A stretch of DNA of 64,000 nt from DASVEG01 sp035540495 (lineage in GTDB: Bacteria > Actinomycetota > Acidimicrobiia > Acidimicrobiales > CADCTF01), in assembly GCA_035540495.1 (NCBI GenBank), contig DATLGL010000015.1, positions 124,001 through 188,000 on the forward strand. The letters are read 5' to 3'. Below, one piece after another: positions 50,091 to 57,692 of the stretch. How positions within the stretch are numbered: the stretch's first letter is position 1; each line of letters begins with the position of its first letter. The notes beneath the pieces are model-generated. The model made no database searches. It was not told where the DNA came from and worked only from the letters and a program-made list of their open reading frames with translations. A program made the translations under genes and the position numbers.

Positions 50091-50327
50091 CTACTTCTTG
50101 GTGCTGCGGCTCGCCTTCTTGGCGGTGCTCTTCTTCGCCGTCGACTTCTTGGCGGTTGCCTTCTTGGCGGTCGACTTCTTCGCGGTCGACTTCTTGGCGG
50201 TGCTCTTCTTCGCCGGTGCCGCCTTCTTCGCCGCGGTCTTCTTCGCTGCGGCCTTCTTGGTCGACGACTTCTTCGCGCTCGATGCCTTCTTGGCGGCAGG
50301 AGCGGCCTTCTTTGCAGCAGGGCTCAT
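50091..50327 (-). CDS. Lysine/alanine-rich histone H1-like protein
   Basis: The 78-residue protein is almost only Lys, Ala, Thr and Ser: SPAAKKAAPAAKKASSAKKS and then about eight units of (S/T)AKK(S/A)T. It resembles the C-terminal tails of eukaryotic histone H1, AlgP and mycobacterial HupB, and should bind DNA or rRNA non-specifically. ATG preceded by a GAAAGG ribosome site. The HU gene ends 91 bases upstream in the same orientation. The two genes are in different frames, so a simple stop-codon read-through would not fuse them. Confidence 0.85.
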   Translation of the reverse strand: MSPAAKKAAPAAKKASSAKKSSTKKAAAKKTAAKKAAPAKKSTAKKSTAKKSTAKKATAKKSTAKKSTAKKASRSTKK

Positions 50328-50418
50328 CTTGAACGGGGGCCTTTCACTCGGGAATCGGTGCTGACGATGGCGGCCGCTGCCGCCGGTTCGGCGTATGCCG
50401 ATCTCACGACAGCGCGCA

Positions 50419-50694
50419 TCAACCGTTGAGCGCCGTCTTGAACGCACTACCGGGAGCGAAGCGCACGCCCTTCGCTGCCGCGATCTCGACGGGCTCCCCC
50501 GTCTGAGGGTTGCGACCCGTTCGTGCGGCCCTCGACGTCGGAACGAAGTTGCCGAACCCGAGGATGCTGACCTTGTCCCCTGCCTTCGTTGCGTCGATGA
50601 CTGCGTCGACAAGTGCTTGAAGCGCAGCCTCAGCCTGACGCTTCTCGAGGTCTGAGCGACGAGCGATCTCGTCGATCAGTTCACTCTTGTTCAA
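50419..50694 (-). CDS. hup: HU family DNA-binding protein (TTG start)
   Basis: The 91-residue protein is a full-length HU: NKSELIDEIARRSDLEKRQAEAALQALVDAVIDA, GDKVSILGFGNFVPTSRAARTGRNPQTGEPVEIAAAKGVRFAPGSAFKTALN (given in parts). It bends and compacts DNA. The TTG start gives the normal N-terminus (M-NKSEL) and has a strong GGAGG seven bases upstream, while the longer frame adds an implausible Cys/Phe-rich tail. The 5' leader is AT-richer than the window. Confidence 0.93.
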   Translation of the reverse strand: MNKSELIDEIARRSDLEKRQAEAALQALVDAVIDATKAGDKVSILGFGNFVPTSRAARTGRNPQTGEPVEIAAAKGVRFAPGSAFKTALNG

Positions 50695-50852
50695 GGCGAG
50701 ACCTCCGATGTTGGGGAAGTTGAGGAAGTTGTTTGCAATGAAAGAGGTTTCGCGTAGGTAGGTCAAGCATTTCCACAGGCAGAACGCCTTGTGGCACAAG
50801 GGTTTCGGAGTTCGACGTGCGCGAAAAGCCCCGGTTTGCTTGACTTTTTTGC
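50695..50852. promoter_or_regulatory. AT-richer divergent promoter region of hup and the 74-residue protein gene
   Basis: These 158 bases are visibly less GC-rich than the surroundings and contain T- and A-runs (CTTTCATTGCAAACAAC toward hup, GACTTTTTTGCG toward the right-hand gene). An AACTTCC motif occurs twice within 15 bases in the hup leader. I cannot assign exact -10/-35 boxes. Confidence 0.4.
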
Positions 50853-51077
50853 GTGTCCGACCTCGCGGATGGTGAGTACTCGATCTTCGTGATCGATGCC
50901 GAAGAAGTCGACGATGGAACCGTTCGACTCGAGATCACGATCACGGCAGGCGAACACAAGGGAGAGGTCGTCGCGGTGCGTGCGGCGCATCTCACCGGTG
51001 ATCCCGTGCTGATGATGGGCCTGCCGGGAACGCTTCACGTCGTCGACGGCGTGCCGCGCGTGTCGCTCGAGGAGTAG
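50853..51077 (+). CDS. Small conserved-looking protein of unknown function
   Basis: The 74-residue acidic protein (GEYSIFVIDAEEVDDGTVRLEITITAGEHKGEVVAV, then TLHVVDGVPRV) is strand-rich and could be a small OB- or beta-barrel fold. GTG start. No family known to me. It is 21 bases ahead of the PBP gene and may share its promoter. Confidence 0.62.
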   Translation: MSDLADGEYSIFVIDAEEVDDGTVRLEITITAGEHKGEVVAVRAAHLTGDPVLMMGLPGTLHVVDGVPRVSLEE

Positions 51078-51098
51078 CTCGACACCCCTCGTGGGTAC

Positions 51099-53237
51099 AT
51101 GCGCGACGTGCGTTGGGCGTTGCGGCTCGTGTCGTCGATCGCGTTGGCGACGATCTTGTTGGGAACCGGTCTGGCCCTCACGTTGGCCAGCGCCGACACG
51201 CTTCGCGGCGCCACGCGTTCGGAAGGGCTCCCGGACATCGAGCTGTCGCCGCTCGCGGTGCGTTCAGAGATCGTCGCGGCTGACGGAAGCGTGCTCGACA
51301 ACCTCTACGAGGAAGACCGCGTCCCCGTTCCGCTCGACCAGATCCCGCAGGTCGTCATCGACGCGGTGCTGGCGACCGAAGACCACGCGTTCTTCGAGCA
51401 CGACGGCATCAGCCTTCGGGGCGTGTTGCGAGCCGTCCGTGAGAACGCGACGTCGGGTGAGGTGAAGCAGGGCGGGTCGACGATCACCCAGCAGCTGGTG
51501 AAGAACGCGATCCTGACCAACGAACGCAGCTACGACCGCAAGGCGAGGGAAGCGGTGCTCGCCTACCGCATGGAGCAGGAGTTCTCGAAGGAGGAGATCC
51601 TCCAGCGCTACCTCAACACGGTGTACTTCGGCGCTGGTGCGCACGGCGTCGTCGCCGCGGTGGAGCGCTTCTACGCCAAGCCGCTGGCCGAGGTGACGCT
51701 GCCCGAGGCGGCGTTGCTCGCCGGCCTCATCTCCAGCCCAGAGACCTACGACCCGTTCCGCCACCCCGAGGCCGCGTTGGAGCGCAGGCGCCACGTCCTC
51801 GGTCGTCTCGAGACGCTCGGCAAGATCACCCCGGAGGAAGCCGCCGCGGCCGATGCGACGCCGCTGCCGGCGGAGCTCCACGTCCGGCGGGCCCAGCCGA
51901 CGCAGTACTTCACCGAGGAGGTGCGGCGTCAGCTGCTCGCCGACGAACGCCTCGGGGCGACGCCCCAAGACCGCTTCACGACGGTGTTCCGCGGCGGCAT
52001 CCGCGTCGAGACGACGTTCGACCCCGCGCTGCAAGCCTCGGCCGAACGTGCCGTCACCGACCTCCTGCCCGAATCCCCCTTCACCGCGGCGCTCGTCGCG
52101 GTCGATCCCACCGACGGCGCGGTGCGCGCGCTGGTCGGCGGCCCCGGCTTCGAGCAGGCGAAGTACAACCTCGCGACCCAAGGCGCCCGCCAGGCAGGCT
52201 CGTCGTTCAAGACGATCGCACTCGCGGCGTGGCTCGCCGACGGTCGATCACCCGAAGACGTGGTCGATGCGACTGCACCGTGCACGTTCCCGATGCCTCC
52301 GCCGCAGGAGCCGTGGAACGTCGACAACTACGACGGCGGCAGCGGCGAGCGGGCGATCGTCTCGTTGCGGGACGCCACGATCAAGTCGTCCAACTGCGCG
52401 TACGCACGGCTCGCGCTGATCCTCGGCCCCGAGAAGATCGCGGCGATGGCGGAGAAGCTCGGCATCAGCCGGAAGCTGCCGGCGTATCCGTCGATCGTGC
52501 TCGGCACCGGCGAGGTGTCTCCCCTCGAGATGGCCTCCGTCTACGCGACGCTGGCCGCCGACGGGGTGCGCCATCAGCCGATGTTCATCCGGCGCGTGCT
52601 CGATCGCGCCGGCAACGTGATCTTCGAGAACACCGCGCAGGGCGAGCAGGTGATCGATCCTCAGGTGGCACGCGCGGTCACCGACGTGCTGCGCGGCGTC
52701 GTCGAACGGGGGACCGGCCGCCGTGCGTCGATCGGACGTCCGGCCGCGGGCAAGACCGGCACCGCGCAGGAGTGGCGGGACGCGTGGTTCGCCGGGTACA
52801 CGCCGCAGATGGCGGCTGCCGTGTGGATGGGCCACCCGCTCGGCCAGGAGAGCATGAAGGGCGTCGGCGGCGTGAACGTCACCGGCGGTTCGTTCCCCGC
52901 GCAGATCTGGGGCAGGTTCATGGGCGAGGCGGTCGGGCTGCTCGAGGTCCGCGACTTCCACCGGCCCGACGTGGCGGCGTGGCCTCCGCCGACCACGATC
53001 GGATCGATGCCGGAAGGCATCCCGCTGCCGCCGGGGATCGTCGTCGGCGCACCGACGCCGGGCACGATCGATCCCGCCGCGGCGGCCATCCCGCCGGCAA
53101 CAGGTGATCCCGCTGCGCCCGCGCCCGCACCCGCACCGGCGCCGGCGCCCACAGCCGAACCGGCTCCCGCACCGCCCCCGTCTACGACGACAACGACGAC
53201 GACGTCGAAGCCGCCGAAGGGGAAGCGGGGCGACTGA
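51099..53237 (+). CDS. Class A penicillin-binding protein (bifunctional transglycosylase/transpeptidase)
   Basis: The 712-residue protein has one N-terminal membrane helix and a GT51 domain: ATEDHAFFEHDGIS (catalytic Glu near 93) and QGGSTITQQLVKNAIL. The transpeptidase has SSFK near 368 (nucleophile Ser), SSN near 429 and KTGTAQ near 552. It polymerises and cross-links peptidoglycan. The tail after residue 650 is Pro/Ala-rich with seven Thr in a row and a basic end (KPPKGKRGD). The start is preceded by GTGGGTAC as at 12091; an in-frame GTG nine bases on is an alternative. The last 56 bases overlap cytX. Confidence 0.94.
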   Translation: MRDVRWALRLVSSIALATILLGTGLALTLASADTLRGATRSEGLPDIELSPLAVRSEIVAADGSVLDNLYEEDRVPVPLDQIPQVVIDAVLATEDHAFFEHDGISLRGVLRAVRENATSGEVKQGGSTITQQLVKNAILTNERSYDRKAREAVLAYRMEQEFSKEEILQRYLNTVYFGAGAHGVVAAVERFYAKPLAEVTLPEAALLAGLISSPETYDPFRHPEAALERRRHVLGRLETLGKITPEEAAAADATPLPAELHVRRAQPTQYFTEEVRRQLLADERLGATPQDRFTTVFRGGIRVETTFDPALQASAERAVTDLLPESPFTAALVAVDPTDGAVRALVGGPGFEQAKYNLATQGARQAGSSFKTIALAAWLADGRSPEDVVDATAPCTFPMPPPQEPWNVDNYDGGSGERAIVSLRDATIKSSNCAYARLALILGPEKIAAMAEKLGISRKLPAYPSIVLGTGEVSPLEMASVYATLAADGVRHQPMFIRRVLDRAGNVIFENTAQGEQVIDPQVARAVTDVLRGVVERGTGRRASIGRPAAGKTGTAQEWRDAWFAGYTPQMAAAVWMGHPLGQESMKGVGGVNVTGGSFPAQIWGRFMGEAVGLLEVRDFHRPDVAAWPPPTTIGSMPEGIPLPPGIVVGAPTPGTIDPAAAAIPPATGDPAAPAPAPAPAPAPTAEPAPAPPPSTTTTTTTSKPPKGKRGD

Positions 53238-54537
53238 GCCCGCCGACGACGGCGGCGATCACGGCCGACGTCAGGAAGCTCAGGATCGAGGCGGACGCCC
53301 ACGAGGGCACCGTGATCCCGAGCGCGTCCCTGAGGTCGATCCACAGCGGCGCCCACCACGACACGAACCCGGGGTTCACGAGCTGGTAGACGACGAAGCC
53401 GGCGATCCACGGCACGAACATCAGCGCTCGCGTCGGAGCGTCGCCCGACACGTCCCACGTCCGCCGGCGGAAGAGGTAGTAGTCGACGGCGAACGCGGCG
53501 AACAGCGGCACGAACACCGAACCGAGCAGGAAGAGGAACGACTCGTAGGCGACGTAGTCGTCGACGACGAACGCAATCGTGGTCGCGAACGCGCCGGTGA
53601 TCGCGACGCCGACGCGCCGGTCGAGCTTCGGCACGATGTTCTGCGCCGAGATGACGGTCGAGTACAGGTTGGCGAAGACCTCGTCGAGCTCGTCGACGAC
53701 CAGGACGAGCAGGGCGATCGTTCCGGCCGGTATGGCCAGCAGCGAAGCGATCACGTCGTCCCCCGCCTCGCCGGACGCCGTCGCGAGGACACCGAGGACG
53801 AAGAAGGCGAGCGTCGCCGCGCCGTAGCCCAACGACGCGCCGAGGAAGGCGTCGCGTCCGGTCCGCGAGTGACGTGAGTAGTCGGCGGCCAGAGGGATCC
53901 ACGAGATGGGCAACGCGATGACGATGTCGGTCGCCTTCCAGAACCCGCTCCACGACCCTTCGCCGAGGGGTGGAAGCGGACTCCTCGCCACGTGCCACAG
54001 CAGGTACGCGCTCGACGTCAGGACGAGCCAGACCGCCACGCGCTTCAGGTAGACCCGCACCACCCCCAGCGGCCGCAGCGCCATCGCCGTCGCGGCGAGT
54101 CCGGCGACGATCACCACGATCGGACGCAGCGACTCGTCGAGCAGCCTCGATGCGGCCTCGGCGATGACGACGAGCTCGACGACCGCCCATCCGATGTTCT
54201 GCGCGATGTTCGCGACGGTCGGCACGGTCGATCCCCGTCGGCCGAGCAGTCCTCGCACGAGCACCATCGCCGGTGCGCCGACTTCGGCGCCTGCTCGCGC
54301 GGCGAGCCCGAGGAGCACGTTGCCGACGACAGCGCCGACGACGATCGCCGTCAGCGCCGCGACGAGCGACAGCGGTGGGAGCGACGGGTCGGGCGCTAGC
54401 ACGAAGGTCGCTGCGACCACCAGCAGCAGCGAGATGCCGAGGTTGCCCCACAGGGCGAGCTGGTCGGTGAGGCCGAGCGTGCGCGGCGCATCGTCGTCGA
54501 GTGTTCGCGGTGCCTCGAGTGGGCTCGTGGTCGTCAT
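53182..54537 (-). CDS. cytX: NCS1-family transporter, putative hydroxymethylpyrimidine permease CytX
   Basis: The 451-residue protein has 12 membrane helices of the NCS1 (cytosine/purine/thiamine precursor) type: LALWGNLGISLLLVVAATFVLAP, QNIGWAVVELVVIAEAASRLL, WIPLAADYSRHSRTGRDAFLGASLGYG and DDYVAYESFLFLLGSVFVPLF. The TPP riboswitch right upstream identifies the thiamine-related CytX group, thought to import the pyrimidine moiety HMP. ATG directly follows the AGGGAGAGGG Shine-Dalgarno that is part of the riboswitch end. Confidence 0.9.
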   Translation of the reverse strand: MTTTSPLEAPRTLDDDAPRTLGLTDQLALWGNLGISLLLVVAATFVLAPDPSLPPLSLVAALTAIVVGAVVGNVLLGLAARAGAEVGAPAMVLVRGLLGRRGSTVPTVANIAQNIGWAVVELVVIAEAASRLLDESLRPIVVIVAGLAATAMALRPLGVVRVYLKRVAVWLVLTSSAYLLWHVARSPLPPLGEGSWSGFWKATDIVIALPISWIPLAADYSRHSRTGRDAFLGASLGYGAATLAFFVLGVLATASGEAGDDVIASLLAIPAGTIALLVLVVDELDEVFANLYSTVISAQNIVPKLDRRVGVAITGAFATTIAFVVDDYVAYESFLFLLGSVFVPLFAAFAVDYYLFRRRTWDVSGDAPTRALMFVPWIAGFVVYQLVNPGFVSWWAPLWIDLRDALGITVPSWASASILSFLTSAVIAAVVGGLSRPASPSAASTSSSLSS

Positions 54538-54541
54538 CCCT

Positions 54542-54630
54542 CTCCCTTCGCCGGCATGACCCGGATCAGGTTCGACGAGTCGGGCGCTGCCGCACCCCTC
54601 TCAGCCCGGCATCAGGGCTCCCCGGTGAAC
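54542..54630 (-). promoter_or_regulatory. TPP (THI-box) riboswitch in front of cytX
   Basis: Read on the minus strand the leader has all THI-box blocks in order: CGGGGAGCCCTGATG, GGGCTGAGAGGGG, then GAACCTGATCCGGGTCATGC and CGGCGAAGGGAG. The final block is also the ribosome-binding site of cytX, so thiamine pyrophosphate should block translation start directly. Confidence 0.95.
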
Positions 54631-54736
54631 GCCGGCATCGTAGGCGGATCGCGCGGTCGCAGGGTTGCTCCGCTGCGTGTTGCCGTCGACGACAGCGGGT
54701 ACGTCGAGGAGACCCACGATCGCTAGAGGAGGACGC

Positions 54737-55309
54737 ATGCCCGACGTCACCGAGCTGTTGAACACGGACCATCGCGAGGTCGAGCAGCTGTTCGCGGAGT
54801 ACGAGCAGACGCAGGACTGGAACATCGCGATGCAGATCTGCGACGAGCTGCTGCGCCACGCCACCGTCGAGGAGGAGATCGTCTACCCGGCGCTCGAGAA
54901 GGCCGACCAGGAGATCACCCAGGAGGCCGAGCAGGAGCACCAGGACGCCGAGCAGCTGATCGAGCAGATCCAGTCGCTCGAGGCCGACGATCCCCAGCTC
55001 CCGCAGCTGATGACGCAGCTGAAGGAAGCGGTGCAGCACCACGTCGAGGAAGAGGAGTCGGAGGCGTGGCCGAAGCTGCGTGAGCAGTTCGGCGACAAGC
55101 TCGACGAGCTCGGCACGAAGGTGGAGGAGCGCAAGCAGCAGCTCAAGGCCGAGGAGGAAGGCACGGGCTCGGGCGGTTCCGAGTCGGGCGCCGGCGGCCT
55201 GATCGACCTCACCAAGGACGAGCTCATGGAGAAGGCCCGCGAGGCCGACATCCAGGGCCGGTCGAAGATGAACAAGGACGAGCTGGCACAGGCCCTCGAG
55301 AACCAGTAG
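54737..55309 (+). CDS. Hemerythrin (HHE) domain protein with C-terminal Rho-N/SAP-like domain
   Basis: The 190-residue protein has an HHE domain with diiron ligands: LLNTDHREVEQLF, LLRHATVEEEIVYPAL, EQEHQDAEQLI and VQHHVEEEESEAWPKL. A charged linker follows and then a domain of about 40 residues, IDLTKDELMEKAREADIQGRSKMNKDELAQAL, like the Rho-N or SAP domains that bind nucleic acid. This fusion could link oxygen, nitric oxide or iron sensing with DNA or RNA, but that is inference. RBS GAGGAGG lies four bases before the ATG. Confidence 0.87.
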   Translation: MPDVTELLNTDHREVEQLFAEYEQTQDWNIAMQICDELLRHATVEEEIVYPALEKADQEITQEAEQEHQDAEQLIEQIQSLEADDPQLPQLMTQLKEAVQHHVEEEESEAWPKLREQFGDKLDELGTKVEERKQQLKAEEEGTGSGGSESGAGGLIDLTKDELMEKAREADIQGRSKMNKDELAQALENQ

Positions 55310-55319
55310 ATCGTCGGTC

Positions 55320-56429
55320 GTGACGCTGCAGGGACCTGCCGACCCGACGGACCGGCAGGTCCTTGCGCGTGCACACGACGGCCACGATGACCACGGGCAC
55401 GATCAGCACGGTCACGGGCACGACCACGGCGGGCACGACCACGGCGGATCCCGGCTGAAGCGGTTCTTCGGGCTGGAAGCGCCCCACAGCCACGATGCCG
55501 CCGACCGGGTCGACGACGCGCTGGAGTCGAGCGAGGAAGGCATCCGCGCCCTCAAGGTGTCGCTCGTCGGGCTCGGCGTCACCGCGCTGCTGCAGGCGAT
55601 CGTCGTGGTCTTCTCAGGGTCGGTCGCCCTGCTCGGCGACACGCTGCACAACGTGGCCGACGCGCTCACCGCGTTGCCGCTGTGGGTGGCGTTCCGCCTC
55701 GGCAAGCGTCCCGCCTCCCGCCGCTACCCCTACGGCTACGGCCGCGCCGAGGATCTGGCGGGGCTCTTCATCGTCGTCGCCATCGCCGCATCGGCGATCC
55801 TCGCGGGCTACGAGTCGATCCACCGGTTGCTCGACCCCGTCGACGTCCGCTACCTCGGCGCGGTGGCCGGGGCGAGCGTCATCGGCTTCATCGGCAACGA
55901 GCTCGTCGCCCGCTACCGGATCACCGTCGGCCGCCGCATCGGGTCGGCCGCCCTCGTCGCCGACGGGATGCACGCCCGCACCGACGGCCTCACGTCGCTC
56001 GCCGTCCTGGCCGGCGCTGGCGGTGTCGCCCTCGGTTGGCGGGCCGCCGATGCCGTCGTGGGCCTCGTGATCACGGCGGCGATCCTCGTCATCCTTCGCG
56101 GCGTGGGTCGCGACGTGTACCGGCGCTTGATGGACGCGGTGGAGCCGGCGCTGCTCGACGACATCGAGCGCGTGGTGTCAGCCGTCGAGGGCGTCGACGC
56201 GGTCAGCGACGTGCGCGTGCGCTGGCTCGGCCACCAGCTGCGGGCGGAGGTGGAGATCGACGTCGACGCGAACCTGACGGTGGTCGCAGGGCACGAGATC
56301 GCCGAGGCCGCGTACCACGCCCTCCTCCACGACGTGCCGAGGCTGACGAGCGCGGTGATCCACGTGAGCCCGACCGCCGTCGATGGCGTCGACCATCACG
56401 CATCGGTCGACCACCACCGCACGAGGTGA
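55320..56429 (+). CDS. Cation diffusion facilitator (zinc/iron-type efflux transporter)
   Basis: The 369-residue protein has a His/Asp-rich N-terminus (HDGHDDHGHDQHGHGHDHGG), six membrane helices with the metal sites LLGDTLHNVADALT and VADGMHARTDGLTSLAV (D...HN...D and H..D), and a C-terminal cytoplasmic domain (VSDVRVRWLGHQLRAEVEIDV). It exports Zn2+, Fe2+ or similar ions in exchange for protons. GTG is the only start in the frame before the His-rich stretch; the first codons form part of a perfect hairpin. Confidence 0.9.
   Translation: MTLQGPADPTDRQVLARAHDGHDDHGHDQHGHGHDHGGHDHGGSRLKRFFGLEAPHSHDAADRVDDALESSEEGIRALKVSLVGLGVTALLQAIVVVFSGSVALLGDTLHNVADALTALPLWVAFRLGKRPASRRYPYGYGRAEDLAGLFIVVAIAASAILAGYESIHRLLDPVDVRYLGAVAGASVIGFIGNELVARYRITVGRRIGSAALVADGMHARTDGLTSLAVLAGAGGVALGWRAADAVVGLVITAAILVILRGVGRDVYRRLMDAVEPALLDDIERVVSAVEGVDAVSDVRVRWLGHQLRAEVEIDVDANLTVVAGHEIAEAAYHALLHDVPRLTSAVIHVSPTAVDGVDHHASVDHHRTR
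55332..55362. repeat. Inverted repeat in the first codons of the CDF gene
   Basis: GGACCTGCCG and CGGCAGGTCC form a perfect 10-bp stem around an 11-base loop, 22 bases after the hemerythrin stop codon and only four codons into the CDF frame. It may be a terminator for the upstream gene, or a translational control element for the transporter. Confidence 0.55.
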
Positions 56430-56438
56430 CACCGCGCG

Positions 56439-57224
56439 TCAGGCCTTGGCGCCGTGACGCCCGGCGCCGGCGGCGAAGCGACTCGCTCCCTCTCTCGTCT
56501 CGCCCGACCGGATGACCTCGAGGCCGAGCTCGGTCTCCCGCGCCAGCGCGTCGTCGACCGACAGGTCCCACTGCTCGTAGGCCGATCGTCGGTCGGACCG
56601 CATGCACCGCTGAGGGAGCTCGCTCAGCTCGTGGGCGAGGGCGACCGCGTCATCGAGCGCGCGCCCCGGGTCGCTGAGGCGATTCGCGAGGCCCATCCGC
56701 TGGGCCTCGTCGCCGGACACGCCGCGCCCGGTGAGGATCAGGTCGATCGCGTGCGAGTGGCCGATCAGCCGCGGGAGCCGGATGGTGCCGCCGTCGATGA
56801 GTGGCACGCCCCAGCGCCGGCAGTAGACGCCGAAGATCGCGTCGCGCGCGGCCACGCGCATGTCGCACCACAGCGCGAGCTCGAGGCCGCCGGCAACCGC
56901 GTGTCCCTCGACCGCGGCGATCACGGGCTTCGACAGGAACATGCGACTCGGCCCCATCGGCCCGTCTCGGGACACGTCGGCTTCGACCCGGTTGCCCCGC
57001 CCGTCGCTGATCGCCTTGAGGTCGGCACCGGCGCAGAACGTTCCGCCTGCGCCGGTGAGCACTGCAACCGACTGCGCCTCGTCGTCGTCGAAGGACCGGA
57101 ACGCCTCTGCGAGCGCGGCGGCGGTCGGGCCGTCGACGGCGTTCCGCACCTGCGGGCGGTCGATCGTGACGATGGTGACGGGTCCGTCGGTCTCGACGCG
57201 GACGGTGTCGGACGGGGCGCTCAT
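56439..57224 (-). CDS. Enoyl-CoA hydratase/isomerase (crotonase) family protein
   Basis: The 261-residue protein shows the crotonase core: VTIVTIDRPQVRNAVDGPTAAAL, FCAGADLKAI (first oxyanion-hole part), VIAAVEGHAVAGGLELALWCDMRVAA (second) and RRWGVPLIDGGTIRLPRLIG with an Asp in place of one of the paired Glu residues. The reaction, hydratase or isomerase or another crotonase activity, cannot be told. ATG choices at 57224, 57233 and 57236; the first matches the usual N-terminus best. Divergent from yjbQ. Confidence 0.88.
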   Translation of the reverse strand: MSAPSDTVRVETDGPVTIVTIDRPQVRNAVDGPTAAALAEAFRSFDDDEAQSVAVLTGAGGTFCAGADLKAISDGRGNRVEADVSRDGPMGPSRMFLSKPVIAAVEGHAVAGGLELALWCDMRVAARDAIFGVYCRRWGVPLIDGGTIRLPRLIGHSHAIDLILTGRGVSGDEAQRMGLANRLSDPGRALDDAVALAHELSELPQRCMRSDRRSAYEQWDLSVDDALARETELGLEVIRSGETREGASRFAAGAGRHGAKA

Positions 57225-57242
57225 GGGGGTCATCATCTCGCG

Positions 57243-57644
57243 ATGGATTCGACCGAGCTCCGCATCGACACGTCGGCGACGCCTCTCTACGACCTGACAC
57301 GCGACGTTCGCGACTTCTGCCGCGGGCGTGGCGACGGGCTCGTCCACGTCTTCGCTCCGCACGCGACGGCGGGCATCGCGTTGATCGAGCTCGGCGCCGG
57401 GTCGGAGCCCGATCTGCTGGAGACGCTTGGCCGCGTGCTGCCTCGCGACGACCGGTGGGTCCACCGCCACGGCTCGCCCGGCCACGGTGCCGACCACGTC
57501 CTCCCGGCGATCGTCGCCCCGTTCGTCGTCGTGCCCGTGCTCGACGGCGAGATCGCGCTCGGCACGTGGCAGCACGTCGTCTTCGTCGACCTCAACGACG
57601 ACAACCCGTCGCGCAAGGTCCGCCTGTCGTTCCTCGCGGGCTGA
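57243..57644 (+). CDS. YjbQ/UPF0047 family protein (secondary thiamine-phosphate synthase-like)
   Basis: The 133-residue protein fits COG0432/YjbQ: GLVHVFAPHATAGIALIELGAG, HGADHVLPAIVAPFVVVPVLDGEIALGTWQHVVFVDLN (given in parts), with three conserved His that may bind metal. Family members show weak thiamine-phosphate synthase activity, although the native role is open. The nearby cytX with TPP riboswitch (about 2.7 kb away) makes a thiamine link more interesting. CATCAT lies six bases before the ATG (leaderless pattern). Confidence 0.83.
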   Translation: MDSTELRIDTSATPLYDLTRDVRDFCRGRGDGLVHVFAPHATAGIALIELGAGSEPDLLETLGRVLPRDDRWVHRHGSPGHGADHVLPAIVAPFVVVPVLDGEIALGTWQHVVFVDLNDDNPSRKVRLSFLAG

Positions 57645-57692
57645 GGTTCGACGCGCACCCGACGCGGAGCTCACGCGGACGCCGTGCTGGCG

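Noticed and set aside
50140..50320. Non-coding repeat array (TTCTTGGCGG-like units)
   Set aside because: These are the codons for AKK(S/T) repeats of the H1-like protein on the minus strand.
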